From assembly GCA_039707655.1 (NCBI GenBank), contig CM077665.1, positions 312,356,486-312,420,485 on the forward strand: a stretch of 64,000 nt of DNA, given 5' to 3'. The notes under the pieces were generated by a model, which worked only from the letters and a program-made list of their open reading frames with translations, was not told the DNA's origin and did not search any database. Made by a program: the position numbers and the translations under genes. Origin of the DNA: Elymus sibiricus (lineage: Eukaryota > Streptophyta > Magnoliopsida > Poales > Poaceae). Below, piece after piece: positions 48,421 to 61,312 of this stretch (position 1 is the stretch's first letter; each line of letters begins with the position of its first letter).

Positions 48421-50318
48421 ATCTCCCCCTTTTTGGTAATTGATGACAACATACAATCAAAGGTTCAAATTAAGATATGAAAGAATATATGAAGGCTTTG
48501 AGAGGCACATGACTAAGACATGCTCCCCCTAAATGTGTGCAATCCTTTTTAGAGGATAGTTGCTTTTGAATGCATGAGTACACACATAGTAGAAGGGATA
48601 TGATGAGTCATGTGAACCTTGGCTATTTGCATCAAACAGATATGAATGAGATGTTTCCATGTTCAAGACTTCACTCTTGCAAACAATATGTGCAAGAAGC
48701 AAGAGATCATCTTGACTAAGGATATGATGCATATACTTACCTTGAAGTTCTTGAGCATTCTAATAGTAGACACACACTTGGGAAAACAATGTTAGGAAAC
48801 ACAAGAGTATTCTACATATCCAAATACAATATAATTCAACTGTACCAAGACGTGGAAGACATATAAACATGATGTTCTTAAAACTTGATATGTCTCCAAG
48901 AACATTTAGAGCTTTTCTCCCCTAAATATGGATTTGTAAGTCTTCCTCTCCCCCCTAAATCTTAGCATGTAGATAATGGGAGTAGGTAAGGTGAGACAAG
49001 TCTAACACAAGATCATATGCACTCTCTCCTTAAGATGATAGTATGAATGTGGTCTTCTCTCCCCCATTAATAAATGTTCCTCCTCCTTGAGAGGTATAGG
49101 ATTATATGTTCTCCCCTTCATATTATCCCCCCTTTGATATTCTCCCCCTTTATCAAGTATAAGCTTTGATATTCTCCCCCTTTGGCATTAATTTCAAAAA
49201 AGGGTCAGAGGATCATTGAGGGTAAGGGATCCTAGAGAATAAGGTTCATTGACAAAGATGTCAAGAAAATTGCAATAAACACAAGTGATGGCAAAAGTCG
49301 GTGACTCCGAGGCAAAATGAATCGGTAGAACCAATAATAAGAAATAGGGCTATGGGTAAAATTGGTACAACTGAAGAGATCCATATCGGTGATACCGAAG
49401 AAGCTCTTGGCAGTATATTTGCATTATCGGTGGAACCGATTTTCCCATCTCAGACAGACCGAAGTTGCAAACAGAAACTTGGCAAAGTTATTCTTGACCA
49501 TTTTATTGGCGAGAGAGATTTTCAGAAAGTGTCAATAGATCCAAAAGGATTTGCAATGAATTTTCAAGAAGATTTGCAAGGAATATTCAAAAAGATTTGT
49601 AAGGAATTTTCAACTAGATGAAGATTGAGTGGTTCCAAGAAAGCATGCAACTATAAGATGAACCAAACAAGATACTTCATCTAGATGAAGGTCGGTGACT
49701 AGGTCACCTATATTAGAGTATATTGACTTAGGAGCCAAGTAATAATACTTGATCATAGGTCATACTCATCGTTAAGCGCAAAATGAGGTTACCATTTTTT
49801 GTTTAAGCATTTTAATGTTTTCATATCACTTGAATTGCTTTAGCTCATGACTTGGAGAAAAGCTTCTTCAAGGATATGATCACATACCTTGCCGTGATGT
49901 AGATGACATGGCGTGTAGGAGAACTTGCAGTGGATGCTTGAAGTTGATGAAGATCACCTTGAGTTGGAAGCAATCCTTCTTTTCTTTGAAGCTAGGTTCT
50001 CCTACAAGGGTTAGTCATGCAAGGAAGAACATAGTATATCCAAATGACAAGAGTGAGATTTTCATCATATGTAAGTCAAGGATATGTTTCGTGTTGCCTT
50101 CTTCCTCCATCACAACGAAGGGTTATTGATACTTGGTCATGACAAGATTTCTTTTGATGTGAGTTGTTGGCAATCTTGTGGAATGAAATTCATCCAAGTA
50201 CCTACAAAAGGTTAGATGCAATACAAGGGAACATAGATTTCCAAGATATAATATAGTATATCAAAGGTATCAAAGAGTAGTCATGTAAGCTCATGCCTTT
50301 GCATACATCCGAGTGAGT
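48421..50318 (-). repeat. Sirevirus F PPT array and post-pol spacer
   Basis: On the plus strand, CTCCCCC-type tracts (GGGGGAG in element orientation) occur at about 48423 (the PPT proper), 48521, 48947, 49057, 49110, 49125, 49141 and 49173. No env-like ORF was seen; short open frames in both directions have no recognisable content. Confidence 0.8.
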
Positions 50319-53300
50319 CTAGCTAAAGTTTGAAGCATGAATGATGTTCAACTCACTCCTCAAGTGACAAAACACTTTCTCATCAAGTGGATTAGTAAAG
50401 ATACCGGCCAATTGCTTGTTGGTGCGAACATGTTTGAGATTAATGCCCCCTTTGGCAACATGATCCCGAATGAAATGATGACGAACTTGAATACGCTTAG
50501 TTCGAGAATATTGCACGGGATTATGAGCAATCTTAATAGCACTCTCATTATCACACAACAATGGAACATGTCTCACATGGATTCTATAATCCTTAAGAGT
50601 TTGAGTCATCCATAGTAATTGCGCACAACATGATCCGGCGGCAATGTATTCCGCTTCGGCGGTAGACAGAGATACCAAGTTTTGTTTCTTGGATGACCAA
50701 GACACAAGAGATCTACTAAGAAATTGACATGTACCCGAGGTGGATTTTCTATCAACCTTATCTCCGGCATAGTCCGAGTCGGAGTAGCCACCAAGGTACC
50801 AAACGCCAAAGTTTGGTGTATGTATCAAGTATCTCACAATTCTTTTCACGACCTTAAGATGACACTCTTTAGGAGCGGCTTGATATCGAGCACACATCCA
50901 CACGCTAAGCATGATATCTGGTCGGGAGGCACATAGATATAGCAATGAACCGATCATTGATCGATAAACCTTTTGATCAACCGGTTTGTCCTCCTTGGTG
51001 AGGTCAACATGTCCACTAGTAGGCATAGGAGTTTTCATACCTTTACACTCTTGCATGTTGAACTTCTTGATCAAGTCCTTGGTATACTTTGTTTGAGAGA
51101 TGAATGTTCCTTCTCTCGTTTGCTTGATTTGCAAACCAAGGAAGAATTTCAGCTCACACATCATAGACATATCATACTTCTCGGACATCAATCTTCCAAA
51201 TTTCTCACTAAAATGTGGGTTAGTAGATCCAAAGACAATATCATCCACATAAATTTGGCATAGAAATAATTCACCGTTAACTCTTTTAGAGAACAAGGTT
51301 GCGTCAATTTTACCAATTTCAAAACCATTTTCAATAAGAAACTTCGTTAAGCATTTGTACCAAGCTCGTGACGCTTGCTTAAGACCATAGAGAGCTTTAC
51401 GAAGCTTATAGACATGATTAGGTTTCTTAGGATTCACCAAACCAGGGGGTTGTTTAACATAGACCTCTTCTTCAATTTCACCATTTAGAAATGCAATTTT
51501 GATATCCATTTGGTAAAGAGTAATGTCATGGTGATTTGCATAAGCAAGAATTATGCGAATAGCCTCAAGTCTAGCAACGGGGGCATAGGTCTCACCGTAG
51601 TCCATACCTTCGACTTGAGTGTAGCCTTGAGCCACGAGATGTGCCTTGTTGCGTACCACTTGGCCATCTTCGTCTTGCTTGTTCCTAAACACCCACTTTG
51701 TTCCAATGATATTCTGCTCGTCCTTGGGCTTCTCCACTAGTGTCCACACTTCATTCCTCTCGAAGTTGTGTAGCTCCTCGTGCATGGCATTCACCCAATC
51801 GGGGTCTTCAAGTGCTTCTTCCACCTTTAAAGGCTCAATACTAGAGATAAATGAGTAATGCTCACAAAAGTTAGCCAAACGAGTTTTAGAGCGAGTTATC
51901 CTCCCAGTTTGTATGTCACCGAAGATTTGCTCTAAGGGATGATTTTTGTTCACTCTTGCTCAAACTCGTGGTAGCTTTTGCTTGTTGGATGGTGGAGCTT
52001 CCTCGTCATCATCATCTTCATCGTTGTTGAAGGTGTCGTTTCCTTGAGGTGGTGGTGAAGGAGGTTGTGGTGGATCATCATGATGAGCTTCCTCCTCCTC
52101 TTCATCTTGTCGTGTACCGCTTGTGGATGCTTCCATGTCGTTTTGAGGTTCGCCTTGATGCGAGGTTGGAGCTTCCACTTGTCTAGATGAAGTGCTTTCT
52201 TTCACCTCCATGGGACGAATCTTGCCGATGGACAAATCTTGAATGGCTTCCGAAGGGTCCTTATCTCCTACATCATTTGGCAATTGTTCGACTTGTGAAC
52301 CATTAGATTCATCAAACTTCACATCTACCCTCTCTTCAACTTTTCGAGTGAAGTTGTTGTAGACACGGTAAGTTTGAGAGTTTGATCCGTAACCGAGCAG
52401 GAAACCTTCATGAGATTTAGGAGCAAATTTAGAACGATGATGCTTATCAAGAATGTAACACTTGGAGCCGAATACCCAAAAGTATCCAACTTGGGGCTTG
52501 TTACCGGTGAGTAGCTCGTATGCCGTTTTACCGAGAAGCTTGTGTAGGTAGAGTCGGTTCGTAGCATGACAAGCTGTTTCCACGGCTTCCGCCCAAAAGT
52601 GTCTTGGCGTCTTGTATTCATCGAGCATTGTTCTAGCCATCTCTATAAGAGTCTGGTTCTTCCTCTCAACGACTCCATTTTGTTGAGGTGTGTACGTAGC
52701 CGAGAACTCATGTGAAATCCCTTCTTCATCAAGAAAGGTGTCCACATTGGTGTTCTAGAACTCCGATCAGTTGTCGCTCTGAACTTTCTTGATCTTCACT
52801 TCAACTTGATTTTGACCCTTGCGAGCGATGTTCTTGAAGATCTTTTGCACGTGGGGCTTGTCATCAAGAAAGAGTACCCACGTAAATCTGGAAAAATCAT
52901 CAACTATAACTTGACCAAAGGAATTTCCACCAAGGCTCTTGTAAGCATTGGGACCAAAGAGATCCATATGAAGCAACTTGAGTGGTCTCCTAGTAGTCAT
53001 GATGTTCTTTACGGGATGACTTCCACCTACTTGCTTTCCACCTTGACAAGCACTACAAAGTCTATCTTTGTCAAAGATAACATCTTTAACACCAAGTATA
53101 TGATTACCTTTGATGAGCTTGTCTAGATTACGCATACCAACATGTCCTAGTCTTCTATGCCAAAGCCAACCTTTAGAAGATTTTGCAATAAGACAAGTAC
53201 AAGGTTTGGATCTCTTAGTGAAATCAACAATGTATAGACCACCTCTAAGAAAACCGGTAAAGACCATGCTATGATTATCTCGTCGAAACACTTGGCAATC

Positions 53301-54262
53301 AACTTAGTAAATAGCACATTGAAACCGAAGTCGGCTAGTCCAGATACTGAAAGAAGATTGTAACCAAGAGATTCAACAAGAATGATATTTTGAATGGAGC
53401 TATCATAAGATATGGCCACCTTACCAAGACCGAGTACCTTACCCTTGGAGTTGTCTCCAAAAGTCACATACCTCCGTGGTCCATGGTTTGGTGTGATCTC
53501 TTGAAACATGTCTCTATCTCCAGTCATGTGATCGGTGCATCCACTGTCGAGAATCCACTCTTTTCCTCCGTACATGTAATCCTTGAAGTTCGCCATGAGA
53601 CTTAGATTCTTCATAGTCTTCTCATACTCGATGTAGAACAACTCATGTTCATCATAGTAGCCATGTTCCACATTGTCATCATCAAGTGGGATATCCTCGT
53701 CATAAGAGACAAGAGATTCGTTAGAGTTGTGATCATGACAATGTTCAAGATTATGAACGCGGATGGCTTCAACAATGATGTTGTTGATAGATGTGACATC
53801 TCCTTTAGCACGCATGAGGTCTCTAAGCTCAAAGAGATAGTCATCAAAATTAGGATCAAGATTTTATGGAGAGTGACATCAAGATTTTAGGTTTCATCTT
53901 GTGAAAAGCAATAGTTTTATGGAGAGTGACATCAAGATTTTTCAAAGAGTAATTTGGATATCTATTCTCTAAATCACCCCACAAAGTATAAGCACACTCA
54001 AAGTTTCTCATTTGATCAAACGCAATTCCTGGCAATCCTCTAATGATAAGATTAACAGTTCTAAGATTACGAAGCATGTCAATTTCTTCTTCGTGTGAAG
54101 GATGTAAAGGATCAATGGGATGCACATAAGGGCTCTTAACATACTTGCTCAAATGGAATTCATTTTGAATAGCTTAAGCATCTCATATTTCCATTGACTA
54201 TAGTACTCCCCATCGAGAATGGGCACTCTACAACTAAGACCCCCCAAACTAGACACATCCAT
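50319..54262 (-). pseudogene. gag-pol: Sirevirus F gag-pol (broken, RT-RNase H part still open)
   Basis: The Gag start is at 54262 (MDVSS...). Gag is disturbed by a frameshift near 54170 and by a duplicated ~26-bp stretch at 53862-53941. Then come protease (WILDSGCTDHMTGD), integrase zinc finger (WHRRLGHVGMRNL), integrase core (VDDFSRFTW; VQSDN then a stop near 52768-52770; QQNGVVERKNQTL) and an acidic linker. A 544-residue open frame (51953-50319) covers RT ([11 protein letters not shown]) and RNase H ([21 protein letters not shown]). As in the tandem copies, the Gag N-terminus passes into protease without a zinc knuckle. Confidence 0.87.
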
Positions 54263-54303
54263 CTTCCTCCAATGGTGATAAAACCAAGGCTATAGAGACC
54301 AAA

Positions 54304-54315
54304 GCTCTGATACCA
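54304..54315 (-). other. Sirevirus F primer binding site
   Basis: On the minus strand it reads TGGTATCAGAGC, two bases from the 5' LTR edge at 54318. Confidence 0.88.
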
Positions 54316-54317
54316 AT

Positions 54318-55844
54318 TGTGGGATCGAGAAGGGACTTCTAGAGGGGGGTGAATAAATTACTTGACAAATTAAAAATCTAACATTTTCCCAATTTTAATG
54401 GTTGGTAGATTTTAACAATTCTAACAAGTCTAGTGCACCCTACACATGCTAGTCAACGAGTATAGCAGCGGAAAGTAAAGACAAGCATATGTAAGAAAGA
54501 GTAGATGTACGAAGATCAAACGCAATTGATGACACAAAGATTTTTCCTGTGGTTCCGACAGTTGGTGCTATCGTACGTCCACGCTGATGGAGACTTCAAC
54601 CCATGGAGGGTAGCGGTCGCGAGAGTCCATGGAGGGCTCCACCCGTAAGGGTCCACAAAGTAGAAACCTCATCTATTCCATCACGGCTTTCGTCCACAAA
54701 GGACTAGCCTCACTATGGATAGATCTTCACGAATTAGGCGATCTCCTTGCCCGTACAAACTTCTTGGTTCAACTCCACAATACGAAGAAAGAGGCTCCCA
54801 AGCGACACCTAACCAATCTAGGAGACACGACTCTCCAAAAGGTAATAGATGTGGTAACAATGATGAACTCCTTTCTCTTGTGCTTCAAAAGATAGTCTCC
54901 TCAACACACAATCACTCTCTCACAGATTTGCCTTGGTATAAGAGGTTGATTGGGTGGAAAGCAACTTGGGGAGGCTAGAAATCAAGATTCATATGGTTGG
55001 AGTGGAAGATCTTGATCTCAACACATGAGTTGGTGGCTCTCTCTCAGAAGAATGAATGGGGCAAGTGTAGGTATGTTCTGAGTGCTTCCTCTGCGAGTAA
55101 GAGGAGGTGGAGGGGTATATATAGGCATCTCCAAAAATCCAATCGTTACAACATTATTGCCCAACTCGGTGAAAACAGAGCAAAAACTCGGTTGCATCGA
55201 CTAGTGCAAAATGTGGCAACTTTCGGCTTTTTGGTGAGACCGATATATAAATCTCGGTGGTACCGATATGGGTGACCTAGGTAGTTTTGAAATCTCGGTG
55301 AGACCAATTTCCAAAACTCGGAAATTCCGATTCTTGAAAATGGCTAACCAAAAAGTTGGTCACTGGTTTCGGTTGCAGCGAATGGAATGTTGGTGGCACC
55401 GAGAACTTAGGGTTTTGGCTAGGATTTGTCTAGGGTTAAAACTCGGTAGGGCCGATTTTGGAAATTTGGTGGCACCGATTTTAGCGGTAGGGTTTAGACA
55501 AAGATTTTGTGGGATAATTTCATGTGTATATTTGGTGGATAATCTCTAAGCACTTGAGCAACCAGATCATCATAGAAACCTCATCCCCTTTTAATAGTAT
55601 TGGCTTTCCTATGGACTCCAAAGTGTTTTTTCACAAAATGTAAAATGTTTATTCTTTAAGCTTGTTGATTTTGCCAATCCTATTCCATTTCTTCTTCTTC
55701 TCTCCTTGGGGATTCTCCACACATTCCATGGCCAATCTTCTCTGTGGACTTCATATGAAATAAACTAGGTAAAACTATTAGTCCAAGAGACAATGCATGT
55801 TGTCATGAATTATCAAAACCTCCAAGGGAGCAAATGTCCTTTCA
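54318..55844 (-). repeat. Sirevirus F 5' LTR
   Basis: It is 1527 bp and pairs with 46895-48420. The TATATATA box lies near 55118-55126 on the minus strand. The two LTRs differ by scattered point changes, more than in the tandem Sirevirus, so it is older. Confidence 0.87.
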
Positions 55845-55849
55845 GATGC

Positions 55850-58240
55850 GTGGCGGCATTAAGCCGCTTCATATCAAGACTCGGGGAGAAAGCCTTGCCT
55901 CTATATAGGTTGTTAAAGCAAACAAAGACATTCGTATGGACCAAGGAGGCCGCGGCGGCCCTGGAAGACATCAAAACTCTCCTCGTCACTAATCCTATCA
56001 TGGCAGTCCTAGGTGTATGTGAGTCGATGATATTATACATCTCGGCCACAAACGAGGTGGTTAGCGCAGTGCTCGTGGTTGAACGAGACATGGAGGGTCA
56101 CAAATTCTAGGTCCAGAAGCCCATTTATTACGTCTCCAAAGTCTTAACCCCTTGCAAAACGTGTTACCCTCACTATCAAAAGATAGCCTACGTTGTCTTC
56201 ATGGCATCACAAAAACTCCGACACTACTTTCAAGAGTGATCGGTGACCGTGGCATCCGATGTCCCATTAAGTGTCATAATTAACAACAACGATGCAACGG
56301 GGCGTATTGCCAAATGGTCCATAGAGCTCCTACCTTTTGAAATCACCTATCGACCGTGCCGAGCTATTAAATCTTAGGTGTTGGCTGACTTCGTGGCCGA
56401 ATGGAGGAAGCCGATCTCCCTTGAGAGTACATCACCTATTCGCATTGGACCATGTACTTTGATGGTTCTAAAATGCTTGTTGGCCTAGGGGCCGGCGTTG
56501 TCCTCACGTCACCCACGGGCGACAATATTTGATGTGTGTTATAAATTATGTACACGGATTCCTGCAACACGGCCAAATACGAAGCCCTTTTACATGGACT
56601 CCGGATAGCAGTCTCCATGGGTGTCAAATGCCTAGAGGTTCGAGGTGATTCCAACCTCGCCATCTCACAAGTCAATAGCGATTTCGATGCCAAGGACCCA
56701 AAGATGACAACATACCGAAATGCCGTCTTAAAAATCTCGGCCAGGTTTGAGGGGCTGGAACTTCACCACATACCCCGAGATAGCAACCAGGCCACAGATA
56801 TACTCGCCCGAATGGGCGCAAAACGGGATAAAGTCCCGGACAATACCTTCCTCAAATGGTTCTTTAATTCATCCAAACAACCTTGGAGTCAAGTGACGTC
56901 GGACAACATGCCTTGCCCGAAGATGATGAAGGACAAGGTGTAATGGGTGGCTCGGCTATTCAGGAAACAACTTTTGCGCACGAAGTCATGGCAGTCATCG
57001 CACCATGGACAGAGCCACTCCTCGCATACCTGCTCCATAAAGAGCTCCCCGATGACCAAACTGACGCATGACGAATCGTACGGCAATCTAAAGCCTATAA
57101 GGTTCATGAAGGAGAGCTCTATAATATGAGCACCATGGGCGTCCTCCATTGATGCATATTCAAAGAGGAATGAAGAAAATTACTTCAGGATATACACTAT
57201 GGCATGAGAGGACATCACACTACTGCTTGGACCTTGGTCAGCAAGGCCTTCCGAGCTGGTTTCTATTGGCCAACTGCGGGCGCCGACGCCTCGGCGTTAA
57301 TACAGCGTAGACCGAGCTGTCAAGTATTCGCCAAACAAAGCCACATGCCTCCCACGGTTCTCCGCACTATCCCCATCATCTGGCCTTTCGCGGTCTAGGG
57401 GCTAGATATGGTCGGCCCACTCAAGGGCGGATCAAGAAAAAAAATACTTGCTTGTCATGGTTGACAAATTCACTAAGTGGATCGAAGCAAAGCCAGTCAC
57501 CTCAGCCGACGCTACCCAAGTAATTGAGTTTGTCTCTAGGGTAGTACACCATTACGGTATCCCACACAGTCTGATTACAGACAATGGGACAAACTTCACG
57601 GCCAAAGCGGTCAAAAGTTGGTGCACAAAAATGGGCATTAAGCTTGATTACGCGTCCGTATACCACCTATAGTCAAATGGGCAAGTGGAGCGGGCCAACG
57701 GACTAATCCTTAGTGGCATCAAGCCAAGACTAGTATGTTCCCTTAAAAAAGCTGACTTCAAATGGGTCAAGGAACTCGATTCCATCTTATGGGGTTTGCG
57801 CACCACACCGAACAGATCCACCAGATACACACCGTTTTTTATGGTGTACGGCGCCAAGGCAGTACTCCCTTGCGATATCATACATGACGCACCTCGGGTA
57901 AACATGTATGAAGAGCGGGAGGTCGAGCTCGATCGGTAGGACACCTTGGATGCTCTCGAAGAAGAGTGCGACGTCGCTCGGGCATGATCTGCTATGTACC
58001 AACAACAAGCCCGACGCTACCACATCAGGGAGGTCCGCGCTAAGGACTTCAACATCGGGGACCTAGTCATGAGGCTACATCCAGAGAAGCAGAAGCACAA
58101 ACTCTCCCCAAGATGGGGCGGGCCATTTATTATTGACCAAGTACTAATCGGAGGATCTTACCAAATTCAGGATCCATAGGACGGTCGTCTAGAGCCCAAT
58201 CCCTGGAACGTGGAGCTGCTCCGACGCTTCTACGGTTGAC
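55850..58240 (+). pseudogene. pol: Element C RT end, RNase H and integrase (broken)
   Basis: RT thumb and connection: VAALSRFISRLGEKALP, then FVWTKEAAAALEDIK. RNase H: MYFDGSK, AGVVLTSPTGD, a stop, NTAKYEALLHGLR, VRGDSNLAISQ and HHIPRDSNQATDILARM. Integrase: HHTTAWTLVSKAFRAGFYWP (zinc-finger region), GLDMVGPLKGG, DKFTKWIEAKPV, SLITDNGTNF, then a stop where the family has a Q/P-rich NGQVERAN motif, followed by QVERANGLILSGIKPRL. The C-terminal part ends GPFIIDQVL...NVELLRRFYG with a stop at 58238-58240. At least eight in-frame stops or shifts are present. Confidence 0.83.
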
Positions 58241-58700
58241 CTCCCCTGAACACTGCTTATGTATATAACTTACCCCCCTTATTTTTTCTACACCTCAGAA
58301 CATCTTTTGAATGACTTCGAGAGATGATATAGCTTGTTCTTTTCAAAACACGCGTTGTTCCACCTCTTATACACTATTGTCTTTCAAGCCATAATATGCA
58401 TCTATTTGATTTAAGATTTGGCCAAGCTGGGTTGCCCGGCTCCTGTGCTTGCCCCTTACGTTCCGATAATTCGGCTATGGGTCAAAGGGAGCACCGCTTC
58501 GATTGTTACTCCCGGGTTAGCCGATGTTGTACCTCAGATGGACAAAGCCGAATGCTAGCACTCTTAACATACAAATCGGTCGGCCATGACATAGAGTTAA
58601 TGTGGAAGGGGTCTTTCAAACCCCGACCAGGGGCTTACCCCCGAGTTCACTCGTCTTCGGACACATGTGCTCAGCACAATCACCCGAGGAAAGGAACTGT
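58241..58700 (+). other. Element C spacer between pol and the antisense ORF
   Basis: This is non-coding sequence of element C with a pyrimidine-rich start (58258-58290). No regulatory site could be assigned. Confidence 0.5.
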
Positions 58701-61312
58701 TGGAAGAACTATTTTCCTCGGAAGATGTTTCTTACGTTAAAAAGTAATATAACATAACTCTCCACCTCCCTCTTGTCTCTCGAGCCGTATAGCCGGATTG
58801 CCTTGTCACCTGAAGCGTCTGGTCTGGTTACTTCGACAAGTAGTATGGGACACTCTTCGGCCATTGGCCGAGGAGGTGGAAGCCGAGGGCTGGCTGACAG
58901 AGTTCGGAAGCGCGGTCTGAATATTGACATAAAGTAGTTCGATACATAAAGTCACACATACTTATACACCCAGTCTAGTCCATCTATTAAGGTGTCTAGA
59001 GCGCAGTCCTTCTGCAAAAACAGAGTAGCAGGCATAACACTCTTGTACATGAGACTAGTGGGTATGTCTTCACCATCCGGCCCCATAGGTCCTACCTCGG
59101 CTAGATCCGTCGTATTAAGACCTGTATACTGGGTCTTCACCATAGCCCAGGCCTCCCTCGCTCCTTCCCAATAGGGAGACACCTTCCAATCTTGGATCCG
59201 GCATCGAGGTCTTTTTAGCTTTTCGGCTAGGATGGCCATGTCTTAGGGCATCTGTACCACTTCGGGCCATAAAGCTTGGAAAATGTCCTTCATCGATTTC
59301 CGCGCACTCTCGTGCACCATGGACAGATGAGCCACCAAGTCTTCGGAAACTAGACCTCATGCGTCAGGGGGTAGGCCGAGCAGAGAAGCTACCAAAGGAG
59401 AAAAGTCAGCCTGCTAATCACCTCGGCTAAACCTCATAACAGATTTTCGAAAATCACAACTTACCAAAAATCATATCATCCGTTCGACGATTCTTCAATT
59501 CAGCAGTAGCTAGCTGAGCTTTTAGGCTCTCAATCTCCTGGGCTTGTCATGCGTTTTCGGCCCTTAGCGCATTGACGCCATCCACCCTTTGGGTCACCAC
59601 ATGTTGGTTTGCTTGGTGGTGCGACTCCGTGTACATCAAATCCTCGCGGGCCTGCTTAAGATCTCTCTCAAGATGACCTAGGGCTTCTGCTACTACATTG
59701 GATTATGTTGTCAGGCCATATCCTAAAATCCCAATGGCACTAACAATATATGCCAGACAAACACTTACCGTGCGCCTCCATGGTGAACTTCTTCGCGTGC
59801 TCCACCTCGGCCAAGGCGGCATCTAACTTCGCCATCATTTGGGTGAGCGCCTCGGTCAGTTGACCATTCTTTGCCTGAGCTTCCTGTCAAGGATGACATG
59901 CTCTATTAGATATTCAAGCCTTGATATGGCCGCATTTTGCCCATATCAAGCCTTAGGGGTTACTACCATACTTGGTAGTCTTGTTTGCCTTCAAGCAAAT
60001 AAATAAATACACGAAGAACTCGAAGACAACATGAACTTGGGTGAAGCCTCACCTGTAAACCTTGCGATAAGACGTCCAGCGACTGATCAAAAGCACCTCG
60101 GGTTGCCCCAAGATATGCATCCACCGCACTGAGGGCATTGAACTTCCGATCCGAGAAGGCTGAATTCCTTAAGGAAGCCTTTCGCCGCCGATTATTCGCG
60201 GCACATTGGATCTCGGAAGGAGTAACCAAACTGGTCGGTGAGTCCTCTGGTTGGGGAACCTCGAGAGTAACTCCCGCAGTAGGGCATGCCTTTGCCTCCC
60301 TATGCGAGGCTTCCATTCCCTCGGCCCTCGCAGTCACTGCTATAGAAGAAGGCGAGGGTTGCCTGTGAATAATCAAAGGGGTCAGGGCCTGACAGAGTAC
60401 CTTTAACACATGCAGTAATTAAGAAGTTACCTGGTAACTGAGGGGCCACTTCCGCGTGCCCCCATGACCTCGGCCTGTGTGTCTTGCACCTCCCGCGGGG
60501 ACCTCCCTTGTAGAGCCGCCTCTTCGCGTTGACGTTTGGAACCCCGTCCCTTTGGAGGAGGTGTCAGGCGGCTAGGGACTGGAGGGCGAGCATCTCACTT
60601 TCTATTAGAGGAAGGGAGTGTTACTGATGAGGCTGGCCTCGTCCGAGGAACATCGGGGGCAATGGCCACCCTTGAGCCATGAAGGCTCTCCAAGAAAAAT
60701 TTCCGCCCTTCATATATAAGGGCTAGGTCCTCATCTTCATTAAAGAGGGGATCCTTGGCTCGGCGGTGCGACTCCGGCTCTGGTTTCGGGCTACTTATGG
60801 CCTTAACTCAACGCCTCCATCCCTATTCAAAACCAATGCATGGTTGGTTAGATTAATTATCGAATACTTCGGATGGACGAGGGAAGTAGGAGAAACTTAC
60901 TATGTCGGCGGGATTGTAGTAGGACAGCCCGTCCTGAAATTGCCGCTTGGCGAAGTCCACCACCGTTCCCTGATAAATACCAGCCAGCGATGATCCAAAG
61001 ACTGCTTGGTCAAAGAAGTCCTCCCGGATTGTTAGTGAGGCGTCTTCGGTCGCGTTGAACTCGCACAACATACGAGGGCACTGCTAAAGTGGCTGGACTC
61101 TTCGGATCATCACCGTGGCCATTATATCTATTATAGTAAGGCCGATGCTCGTCAATTGCTTCACCCGAGCTGCCAGCTTGGTAATCTCAACACTTTCCTC
61201 TTGAGAGGGGCCCTGCGGCCTTCTGGTATAACGCCTCCTTGGGGCTCCATGGAAAATGAAGGGAGTCCGGGATGAACTGGGTCGAGGAGAGAAACATCAT
61301 CTACGTAGAACC
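58700..61312 (-). pseudogene. Antisense extra ORF of element C, downstream part (broken)
   Basis: Decayed coding sequence opposite to gag-pol. The protein continues from the 62904-63168 part: WPTEWF joins YVDDVSLLDPV across the inserted solo LTR with one GAACC copy removed. Further down come GIYQGTVVDFAKRQFQDGLS, then an Ala/Glu/Arg-rich part, and LKRPRCRIQDWKVSPYWEGA at 59210 or so. This is the layout of the 'putative gypsy type transposon' family (Pfam Transposase_28), known as an antisense extra ORF in Tat-lineage gypsy elements. Several stops and shifts occur. The role of the protein is unknown. Confidence 0.65.

Larger units (their letters stand above)
46895..55844 (-). mobile_element. 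Sirevirus F (Copia), full length
   Basis: It is flanked by TSD GATGC (46890-46894 and 55845-55849). The 5' LTR is 54318-55844, the 3' LTR 46895-48420; gag-pol reads on the minus strand from 54262 to 50319, followed by a PPT-array region. The primer site is 54304-54315. The family is close to that of the tandem Sirevirus, but the LTR differs throughout (ends TGTGGGATCGAGAAGG against TGAGGGATCACTAGAAG on the same strand). Overall length is about 8.95 kb. Confidence 0.88.
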
